Origin: an uncultured Acetatifactor sp.
GTDB lineage: Bacteria; Bacillota; Clostridia; Lachnospirales; Lachnospiraceae
DNA length: 14,341 nt
Reading direction: 5' to 3'
Assembly: GCA_934394515.1 (NCBI GenBank)
Contig: CAKRRU010000068.1
Coordinates: forward strand, 1-14,341
The position numbers and the translations under genes are program-made. The notes under the pieces are model-generated. The model saw nothing but the letters and a program-made list of their open reading frames with translations, did not search any database and had not been told where the DNA came from. Shown here piece after piece: positions 1-5,731 of the stretch. The first letter of the stretch is position 1. Every line of letters starts with the position of its first letter.

Positions 1-73
1 CGTAATCACGGATCTGCATCTCCTCCGGCAGGATATCTTTCATGCCCGTTGTGGGCTTCTTGCTAAGTGCCAT
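1..73 (-). CDS. hisS: Histidyl-tRNA synthetase, N-terminal 24 codons (partial)
   Basis: The minus strand reads MALSKKPTTGMKDILPEEM followed by QIRDY and then leaves the window. This matches the start of bacterial class II histidyl-tRNA synthetases, where a short basic stretch is followed by G-x-K/R-D-I-L-P just before motif 1. The enzyme charges tRNA-His with histidine in the cytoplasm. The ATG at 71-73 is preceded by an AAAGG ribosome binding site about 9 bases upstream, and a strong promoter lies at 120-148. The catalytic domain is outside the window, so intactness cannot be judged. The call rests on only 24 residues, but these are distinctive. Confidence 0.85.
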   Translation of the reverse strand, partial: MALSKKPTTGMKDILPEEMQIRDY

Positions 74-119
74 GGTTTCTACCTTTCCGCTCTTGTTTTT
101 AATACTCAATATCTTATAT

Positions 120-148
120 ATGATACTTTTTTTCCGTTTCGCTGTCAA
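120..148 (-). promoter_or_regulatory. Promoter of hisS
   Basis: On the minus strand TTGACA (143-148) is followed by a 17-base spacer and TATCAT (120-125), one mismatch from the sigma-A consensus. The predicted start near 113 gives a leader of about 40 bases, too short for a T-box. An 11-bp palindrome, GCGGACTCCGC (154-164), lies just upstream of the -35 box; its role is unknown. Confidence 0.7.
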
Positions 149-182
149 CCCTCGCGGACTCCGCTTTTACCCGAAATGCTTC

Positions 183-452
183 TCATTTTCCCGAAGTTCG
201 TTCTATCGAATGTTGCACAGCGCTTTTCACTGTCGCGGACTTCTCTTTCATCTTCTTCAGATAGTCATCTTTCAGCGCGCATTTTTCTTCCAGTTCACGG
301 ATCTGTCTCTTCAGCTCCTCCAGATATTCCTGTGTGACTTTGACACCGCCTCTTACCGCTACGTCCTCGTGTCCGCTCATATCCTCCAACCATTTACGGA
401 TCGAATTTTCTCTCAGTTCATTGTAAGTATTGTCTTCCTGTGGCTGCCACAT
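183..452 (-). CDS. Small unrecognised coiled-coil protein (89 aa)
   Basis: I do not recognise this family. The ATG at 450-452 is chosen because GAGGAG sits 7 bases upstream; an upstream in-frame start near 548 would add 32 residues without such a site and would lie across a terminator and promoter. The protein starts MWQPQEDNTYNELRENS, is highly charged, has no signal peptide or membrane segment, and residues about 46-75 (EYLEELKRQIRELEEK, then KDDYLKKMKEK) form a likely coiled coil. It is probably cytosolic and may oligomerise. It lies between sstT and hisS in the same direction and has its own candidate promoter at 520-548. The good ribosome binding site and protein-like composition argue for a real gene, but no function can be given. 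Confidence 0.7.
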   Translation of the reverse strand: MWQPQEDNTYNELRENSIRKWLEDMSGHEDVAVRGGVKVTQEYLEELKRQIRELEEKCALKDDYLKKMKEKSATVKSAVQHSIERTSGK

Positions 453-482
453 ATTTTTTCTCCTCAAATATTTATTTAACGC

Positions 483-519
483 AAAAAGTTCAGCCAAAGC
501 AAATGCTCCGGCTGAACTT
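483..519 (-). terminator. Terminator of sstT
   Basis: A perfect 10-bp inverted repeat, AAGTTCAGCC (486-495) and GGCTGAACTT (510-519), encloses a 14-base loop that can itself pair AGC with GCT. On the minus strand it is followed by a run of five T (483-487). It lies about 53 bases beyond the sstT stop. The T run is short, so termination may be partial. Confidence 0.65.
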
Positions 520-548
520 ATCATACTTTTTATTTTGTGAGTATGCAA
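520..548 (-). promoter_or_regulatory. Candidate promoter of the 89-aa gene
   Basis: On the minus strand TTGCAT (543-548) is followed by a 17-base spacer and TATGAT (520-525). The predicted start near 513 falls inside the right arm of the hairpin at 486-519, so promoter and terminator overlap. Confidence 0.45.
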
Positions 549-572
549 CTGATTTTGCAGCTACATTCACTA

Positions 573-1796
573 TTAATATTTAATCTCTTTGCCTTCCAGT
601 CTCCACTGTCTGAACTCTGCGGATGCGGACAACAGCAGGTCGGAAGAAGAATTCAGTGCGGTCTCTACGGAATCCTGGATCACACCGATGATGAAGCCGA
701 CACCTACGATCTGCATGGCAATATCGTTGGAAATGCCAAACAAAGAACATGCCATAGGGATCAGCAACAGAGAACCACCTGCCACACCGGATGCACCGCA
801 GGCAGACAAAGTTGCCAGAACACTCAGCACGATACCGCTTAAGAAGTCCACATGGATTCCCATGGTGGTGGCTGCTGCCAGTGTCATAACGGTAATGGTG
901 ATAGCCGCACCATCCATGTTGATCGTAGCACCCAACGGAATGGTTACAGAATAAGTATCCTTGTCAAGTCCCCACTCTTCGCAGGCTTTCATATTTACAG
1001 GAATGTTCGCAGCGGAGCTTCTGGTAAAGAATGCGGTAATAGCGCTCTTCTTCAGGCACTTGAAGATCAGCGGATACGGGTTCTTACGTATACACCAGAA
1101 TACGATGATCGGGTTGGTCACAAAATAGATAAACAGCATGGAACCTACCAGTACTAACAGGAGTTTCCCGTACTCGGTAAAGATCTCCAGTCCATTGGAA
1201 GAAATAGAGCTGAATACTAACCCTAAGATACCGAAAGGAGCCAGGCTGATGATCCAGCTGACTACCTTGGACAGACCGTTGGAGATATCATCCAATACCT
1301 TCTTGGTCGTATCATTGGCTGCTCTCATACCGATACCGATGATCACACCCCAGGACAGAACACCGATATAGTTGGCGTTCAGCAGGGAGGATACCGGGTT
1401 GGCTACCATATTCATAAGTAACGTCTTCAGCACTTCCACGATGCCGTCCGGTGCCGCCATATCCGTAGCTGCATCTGCCAGTGTCAGGGTTACCGGGAAT
1501 ACTTTGCTGGCAATGACAGCAACAATAGATGCCAGGAAAGTACTGAACATATACAGAACGATAACCGTCTTGATAATGCCGCCATGGCTTTTCCCCGCAT
1601 GACACAGAGCACTGATCAACAGGAAAAATACAAGCAACGGAGCGATGGCCTTCAGCGCTCCTACAAAGACATCTCCTAAGATTGCAATGCCGGTTGCCTG
1701 CGGTACTACAAGTCCCAGGATGACACCGATGACCAGACCGCAGAGGATACGCAGAATCAGACTGATGCTGTTCCACTTCTCAAATAGTTTTTTCAT
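573..1796 (-). CDS. sstT: Sodium:serine/threonine symporter SstT
   Basis: This is a DAACS-family (glutamate-transporter fold) membrane protein that imports serine and threonine with sodium. The 407-residue product is close to the usual ~410 for SstT. Visible marks are the hairpin-1 motif AFFTRSSAANIPVNM (residues about 255-269), the unwound TM7 motif TINMDGAAIT (291-300), hairpin 2 as SACGASGVAGGSLLLIP (331-347), and GVIQDSVETALNSSSD (371-386) in TM8. The motif NMDG carries an Asp as in glutamate carriers, where I remember SstT proteins often having NMAG; this is from memory. The start at 1794-1796 (MKKLFEKW) fits family length; in-frame starts at 1826 and 1874 lack a ribosome binding site, and even the chosen start has only a weak one (GAGTGG, about 7-10 bases upstream). 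The gene is monocistronic, with promoter and terminator. Confidence 0.92.
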   Translation of the reverse strand: MKKLFEKWNSISLILRILCGLVIGVILGLVVPQATGIAILGDVFVGALKAIAPLLVFFLLISALCHAGKSHGGIIKTVIVLYMFSTFLASIVAVIASKVFPVTLTLADAATDMAAPDGIVEVLKTLLMNMVANPVSSLLNANYIGVLSWGVIIGIGMRAANDTTKKVLDDISNGLSKVVSWIISLAPFGILGLVFSSISSNGLEIFTEYGKLLLVLVGSMLFIYFVTNPIIVFWCIRKNPYPLIFKCLKKSAITAFFTRSSAANIPVNMKACEEWGLDKDTYSVTIPLGATINMDGAAITITVMTLAAATTMGIHVDFLSGIVLSVLATLSACGASGVAGGSLLLIPMACSLFGISNDIAMQIVGVGFIIGVIQDSVETALNSSSDLLLSASAEFRQWRLEGKEIKY

Positions 1797-1866
1797 ACGT
1801 TTCCACTCTTCTTTCGTTTTTTTCATGTAGCATACAGTAAAATCTTTTCGCTGACTGTGCTGTATT

Positions 1867-1881
1867 GCACACACTATGTGC
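1867..1881. promoter_or_regulatory. Inverted repeat at the sstT transcription start, possible operator
   Basis: GCACA (1867-1871) and TGTGC (1877-1881) form a perfect inverted repeat around a 5-base centre. It lies directly downstream of the sstT -10 box and spans the predicted start near 1876, where a repressor could block transcription. The regulator is unknown. A second short repeat, ATACAG (1832-1837) with CTGTAT (1860-1865), could fold the leader RNA. Confidence 0.35.
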
Positions 1882-1882
1882 T

Positions 1883-1911
1883 ATTATATAGTATTTTTAT
1901 ACGAAAGACAA
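1883..1911 (-). promoter_or_regulatory. Promoter of sstT
   Basis: On the minus strand TTGTCT (1906-1911) is followed by a 17-base spacer and a perfect TATAAT (1883-1888). The predicted start near 1876 leaves a leader of about 80 bases before the chosen start codon. Confidence 0.7.
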
Positions 1912-2046
1912 GTGTATTTATCTTGCGGACATTTTGCGACTATATGTTTTTTACATGATAGGATCTTTTTTAAAATTATGTCCCTCAATTTTACATCTTA
2001 CATATAACCACTGTTCATTTTTCAATTACATACCTCTCAGGCCAAA

Positions 2047-2061
2047 CTGAACCGTATTCAG
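2047..2061 (-). terminator. Weak stem-loop at the end of the chrA pair
   Basis: CTGAA (2047-2051) and TTCAG (2057-2061) form a 5-bp stem that overlaps the stop codon and is followed on the minus strand by only three T. This is the only candidate terminator seen for the upstream genes and is weak. Confidence 0.25.
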
Positions 2062-2654
2062 AAAATACCGGGGAAATCATAGCTTATCATAGCTTGCGAC
2101 ACCATCTGGATCCCCACTTTCATGACACCTGCCAGTACCATGACCCAGATAGGGTTCAGCTTCGTCTTGCGAAGCAGTATCAGGCAGATCACAAAAATAA
2201 CGACCATGCTCCACTTCGTTCCGGCAAACGTAATCACCGCACTACTGCCCCAGAATGCCGTCACCAAAATCAATATCCCTGCGGAAGCAATCATGGCCAC
2301 CACGGCAGGCCGTAAGGATTTCAATACTCCCTGCAGCAGATCCATACTCCGGTATTTCAAATACAGCTTTGCCAGGATCGTCACAATGATACAGGACGGC
2401 AGAATACATCCTGCTGTCGCCACTACCGCTCCCGGCACACCGGCGATCTTCAGTCCCACAAAGGTGGCGGAATTCACCGCGATCGGTCCCGGCGTCATCT
2501 GTGAAATAGTGATCAGATCCGTAAATTCCGACATGGTCAGCCACCCATGCCCGGTAACCACCTGTCCCTGGATCAGCGGCATTGCCGCATAACCGCCTCC
2601 GAAGCTAAACAATCCGATCTGGAGAAAGCTCAAAAATAGTTGCAGATAAATCAT
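2058..2654 (-). CDS. Chromate transporter family protein, short form (second of pair)
   Basis: A 198-residue membrane protein with the ChrA half-size signature: SFGGGYAAMPLIQ near residues 17-29 and TPGPIAVNSATFVG near 54-67, followed by several hydrophobic segments. CHR proteins are implicated in chromate export, and short forms generally occur as adjacent pairs thought to act together with opposite topologies. The natural substrate in gut anaerobes is not established. The start has a strong AAGGAGG 8 bases upstream and overlaps the stop of the preceding chrA gene by 4 bases (ATGA), indicating translational coupling. A second ATG within SFGGGYAAM lies too far in to be the start. The length is normal and no damage is visible. 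Confidence 0.9.
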   Translation of the reverse strand: MIYLQLFLSFLQIGLFSFGGGYAAMPLIQGQVVTGHGWLTMSEFTDLITISQMTPGPIAVNSATFVGLKIAGVPGAVVATAGCILPSCIIVTILAKLYLKYRSMDLLQGVLKSLRPAVVAMIASAGILILVTAFWGSSAVITFAGTKWSMVVIFVICLILLRKTKLNPIWVMVLAGVMKVGIQMVSQAMISYDFPGIF

Positions 2655-3244
2655 TTTCCGGACCTCCTTTTGGCAAGCAAAGTCCGTATCACGCCCAGCA
2701 ATCCGCAGGTAATCACGATATAAACAACATTGATTTCCAGCACACAGGCTGCGAAAAACGCGCCGGTCATGATAAGAAGCGACATCGGATCCTTCTCTTT
2801 TGCAATCGGAGCGCCCATGTCATACGTCACGGAAGCGATCACCGCACCTACGCCTGCCTGCATTCCGGACAGCATCTGTGCTACATAGAAGTTACTCCGG
2901 AAGGCATTATAGAAGATAGAGATTACAGCTATAATCACAAAAGGAGGGAGAATCGTTCCCAGAATTGCTGTCAGTGCCCCGGCAATCCCCACCAGCTTAT
3001 ACCCCACAACAATAGCTCCGTTCACCGCAATAGCTCCCGGCGAAGACTGTGCGATCGCTACCAGGTCCAACATCTCATTTTCCTCGATCCAGTGATACTC
3101 GTCCACGAACTTTTTCTTCATCAGCGTGACGATCACATATCCTCCACCGAACGTGAAGGCACTCAGGTATAAAGTAGCCACAAACAGTTTCCCTAGTATT
3201 TTCTTTTTGGATACTTTTTCAGTCTTCGGATTTTCTAAAGTCAT
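2651..3244 (-). CDS. Chromate transporter family protein, short form (first of pair)
   Basis: A 197-residue paralogue of its downstream partner. It has a charged cytosolic N-terminus (KTEKVSKKK), then FTFGGGYVIVTLMKKKF near residues 31-47 and SSPGAIAVNGAIVVG near 68-82, the paired ChrA motifs, followed by hydrophobic segments and a basic tail (LLAKRRSGK). It probably forms a heterodimeric carrier with the downstream protein. The start at 3242-3244 has no good ribosome binding site (nearest is GGGACA), which is odd for the leading gene of a pair. A possible -10 box TATAAC (3294-3299) lies just upstream but has no good -35 partner. No terminator separates it from the genes upstream, so read-through from the membrane-protein operon is possible. 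Confidence 0.88.
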   Translation of the reverse strand: MTLENPKTEKVSKKKILGKLFVATLYLSAFTFGGGYVIVTLMKKKFVDEYHWIEENEMLDLVAIAQSSPGAIAVNGAIVVGYKLVGIAGALTAILGTILPPFVIIAVISIFYNAFRSNFYVAQMLSGMQAGVGAVIASVTYDMGAPIAKEKDPMSLLIMTGAFFAACVLEINVVYIVITCGLLGVIRTLLAKRRSGK

Positions 3245-3286
3245 TTTCTATGTCCCGTTACTTTCTGCCTCTCTTTTGTCCCACTC

Positions 3287-3649
3287 TCAGGCCGTTATAG
3301 GTGGAGTAATCGTCGCCGTAATTGCCGGATGCATGGAGAATACAAATTTTTCTTCTCTTTCCGGCGTTCTCGCCGTTGCGGTCAGAATGTCGATCTCACC
3401 GTTTCCCGGCATCTCCCGGCATTCCTTTATCGTCTTGTCATAGCCCACATAGGAAAAGGTACACTGCATATACCTGGCAACATTCTGCATCATCTCATAG
3501 CCGTAGCCGGATTTACTGCCGTCAGCATCCTGCTCATGGTAATTCTCATGAGCATAAAAACCGACTTTGTAATTCGGTGTTTCAGCCTGCGGAACGGAGG
3601 CTGCACGAACCGGCAGTACTGATACACCCAAAAGCAACAGGCTTCCCAA
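3287..3649 (-). pseudogene. Remnant of a periplasmic-binding-type sensor protein (SBP_bac_3-like domain)
   Basis: The 120-codon frame reads as a signal-like hydrophobic segment (LLLLGVSVLPVRAAS) followed by YKVGFYAHENYHEQD, SGYGYEMMQNVARYMQCTF, KTIKECREMPGNGEIDILT and FSMHPAITAT. This is the first lobe of the extracellular binding domain found at the N-terminus of many Lachnospiraceae membrane signalling proteins, often ahead of GGDEF or histidine-kinase modules. The frame then stops at once: the second lobe, membrane anchor and output domain are missing and do not resume in another frame before chrA. The 5' end is also damaged. The TTG at 3647-3649 has no ribosome binding site nearby, while the basic stretch RKKKGRKKN upstream looks like the lost start of a signal peptide with no ATG. 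It is in the same frame as the preceding gene, separated only by its TGA (3689-3691). Most likely a decayed gene left by a deletion. Confidence 0.7.
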
Positions 3650-3688
3650 CCATATCAGAATATTCTTTTTCCTACCTTTTTTCTTTCT

Positions 3689-4612
3689 TCAGGCAATTTT
3701 ACTCTCTCTCTTTCCCTTTGTTTTTCTATAATCATCGCTGTCTTCCATTTCCTCTGACATGACGATGTCCCCAATCTTTTCCACACTTAATACACACAGG
3801 ATCATCTGCGCATATGTAAAAAATACTGTCGGCGTTCCAATCAGGGACACCAGCCCCAGGGACCACTGTCCCATTCTCTGCACAAAATCCCATGGGAAAT
3901 ACCGCAACGACATTACAGTAAGCAGCCCGGCCGCTGCCAGCCACGCATAATCCGGTCCGCTCCAGATTTTTCTGTTTTTAACAAAGCCGAAATAAATCAG
4001 GAAGATCAGGCAGCCTAACAGCAAAATCCCCATTCCGGGTTCTCCGTTCCGATAAAAATAGGTACTGAACAGACCGCCGATACTATATCCTTTCTCCATA
4101 ATGCTCGTATATTCGAAACCACTCTCAGCGAAATTACCATCAAGGATCCAATGTTTCCATGTAAGATAAGTGGGGCATGCCATTACAATCCCCAAAACAC
4201 CGATCAGTGGATATTCCCAATGTTTTCTGCAAAGTCCCGCAACGCATACCAGAAACAGTACTGTCAGTCCGGCCACACCATCCATTCTTCCGATGACACC
4301 GATCACCAGTACCGCCACCAGTCCAAATCCGGTCTTCCACAGCTTTTTCTCCGTATATATCACCTCAAGCAGCGAAGCCGCCAGCACCGGTATCACCATC
4401 CAGATCACGATTTGTGTCCAGTTTCTTTCCTCCCTTACCACCGCTATATGCCTGGGCAATAACAGATAAAGCAGTGTTCCGGCCAGCTGAATCCACTGTC
4501 TTCGCTCCCGTTGTCCTTTTTTCTTCTCTTTTTCTTTCAAAATACAATAAAACATGCACCATGTCGTTCCCAAAGTCATGACCTGGCTCAATAACAACCA
4601 TGCTCTTTCCAT
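3689..4612 (-). CDS. Multi-spanning membrane protein resembling the second half of the 741-aa protein upstream
   Basis: The 307 residues are mostly hydrophobic segments with no enzyme motif. By eye it resembles about residues 265-565 of the 741-residue protein encoded at 5728-7953. The clearest match is AAAGLLTVMSLRYFPWDF (227-243) against AAGLGCLALWLSTNYFPWD (504-522); ILLLGCLIFLIYF also matches VLGVLIFWLLLF in the same relative place. It lacks the extracytoplasmic C-terminal domain of that protein and ends in a charged tail (SEEMEDSDDYRKTKGKRES). The ATG at 4610-4612 follows the preceding stop by 3 bases, with AGGAG 7 bases upstream, so the two are translationally coupled. Together with the preceding gene it looks like a split, diverged copy. 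The function is unknown; it may pair with the upstream product or be decaying. Confidence 0.7.
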   Translation of the reverse strand: MERAWLLLSQVMTLGTTWCMFYCILKEKEKKKGQRERRQWIQLAGTLLYLLLPRHIAVVREERNWTQIVIWMVIPVLAASLLEVIYTEKKLWKTGFGLVAVLVIGVIGRMDGVAGLTVLFLVCVAGLCRKHWEYPLIGVLGIVMACPTYLTWKHWILDGNFAESGFEYTSIMEKGYSIGGLFSTYFYRNGEPGMGILLLGCLIFLIYFGFVKNRKIWSGPDYAWLAAAGLLTVMSLRYFPWDFVQRMGQWSLGLVSLIGTPTVFFTYAQMILCVLSVEKIGDIVMSEEMEDSDDYRKTKGKRESKIA

Positions 4613-4615
4613 TTG

Positions 4616-5731
4616 TTACTCTCCTGTCATAAAAGGTTCTTCGTTATACCAATAGTACACTTCCGACCGGACGGTGAGATTATCTTCAAAATACAGTACC
4701 TGCAATACCAGTACCATCATGATTGCAAACAATGCCCAAGGAGAAATTTTGCGTTCCTCTGCTTTTCTACTTCCGAGAATCCGGCCCACGATCAGACCAA
4801 GCAACACATATCCCAGCACGTAAATTGCAAATTTTCCCGGTGCCCCCTGGGAATATATCCACCTCATGGCAAGAGGGCTCCACATACCCAGTGCAGTAGC
4901 CGGCAGTGCCAGACGCACGTCCTTTGTCTGACTGAAAACCGCTCCGTAAATCAATAATGCAGCCACTGCGCTCAACAGAGCAAACATCACCTTATAAGAT
5001 GTCATCACTGAAAAACCGATTCCACGCACCACTGCGGGTATCCATAAATAGAGCAGATGCAGAGAGGGGATCATGCTCCACTCACTCCGCAGCAGATGTT
5101 CCGTCTCCGTCAGGCACTGTACGCTGTCCGTTCCCAGGATCAGATAGTCTACCGTAAACGGAATGCATGTCACTGCCCAGATGGCTGTCAGGGCACATAC
5201 TGTCCATTTTTTCTGCTTATTGACTTTTCCGGTCACTATCTTCTTTCGAAAAGCGATCAGTCCATCCAGAATTGCACATAACAGCACTGCTATCACAAAA
5301 TTCATCCGGTTCCCGGCTGCGGTTCTCTCCACTTTCAGTTCAAAAGAGGTCTCCGCGTCCTCTGAAAAGGGAAGGATAGATATATATGCAGAATCCACCG
5401 GCGCCGTAACGTAATAGGTGATCTCTTTATATTCCGTACCGGCATATAGAGAAGCCCGATTGCCCCGGATCGCACGAAATGTCATCTGTTCCGCATCCAG
5501 ACCAATCTCCATGCCGGCTCCGATCCCACCGCCTGCGGCATCCGCCTCTACGACGATCCGGTAAACTCCCGGCTTCAATGTAAACATATCACTGACAAGA
5601 TACCCTGTCTCGTTCTCCCGATGTAATTCTCCACTGACTATCCCGATCATGTTACCGGATTCCAAAAAACAAAGCACTAACAGCACCAGTAAAAGAAGAC
5701 CTTCTGCTATAAAAAGTATTTTTCTTTTCAT
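4616..5731 (-). CDS. Membrane protein resembling the first half of the 741-aa protein upstream
   Basis: The 371-residue product begins with a membrane anchor (MKRKILFIAEGLLLLVLL) and an extracytoplasmic beta-rich region of about 110 residues containing LKPGVYRIVVEAD, then further membrane segments. It tracks the 741-residue protein in order: TLKPGVYRI against PLGTGVYRL, IPFTVDYLILGTD against IPYLYDGLISGAD, and PAVVRGIGFSVMTSY against PALLRMVGFTVTESY. Its short tail (YYWYNEEP) resembles FYLYNEES of the longer protein's C-terminal domain, as if the middle had been removed. The His of the D-x-x-x-H loop in the longer protein (Asp205, His209) is replaced here (Asp202, Cys206). The ATG at 5729-5731 overlaps the upstream stop by 4 bases (ATGA) with AGGAG 6 bases upstream; this decides it over a TTG at 5815 inside the upstream gene. 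The function is unknown. Confidence 0.72.
   Translation of the reverse strand: MKRKILFIAEGLLLLVLLVLCFLESGNMIGIVSGELHRENETGYLVSDMFTLKPGVYRIVVEADAAGGGIGAGMEIGLDAEQMTFRAIRGNRASLYAGTEYKEITYYVTAPVDSAYISILPFSEDAETSFELKVERTAAGNRMNFVIAVLLCAILDGLIAFRKKIVTGKVNKQKKWTVCALTAIWAVTCIPFTVDYLILGTDSVQCLTETEHLLRSEWSMIPSLHLLYLWIPAVVRGIGFSVMTSYKVMFALLSAVAALLIYGAVFSQTKDVRLALPATALGMWSPLAMRWIYSQGAPGKFAIYVLGYVLLGLIVGRILGSRKAEERKISPWALFAIMMVLVLQVLYFEDNLTVRSEVYYWYNEEPFMTGE

Noticed and set aside
74..182. T-box riboswitch ahead of hisS
   Set aside because: The leader from the near-consensus promoter is only about 40 bases, with no specifier stem or T-box sequence.
42..479. A 145-codon plus-strand frame rich in Phe, Leu and Ser
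   Set aside because: It is antisense to the coiled-coil gene and the hisS promoter; its composition is the mirror of a Lys/Glu-rich gene and no start signal is seen.
2122..2592. A 156-codon plus-strand frame opposite the second chrA gene
   Set aside because: It is an antisense shadow of a clear membrane-protein gene, with no ribosome binding site.
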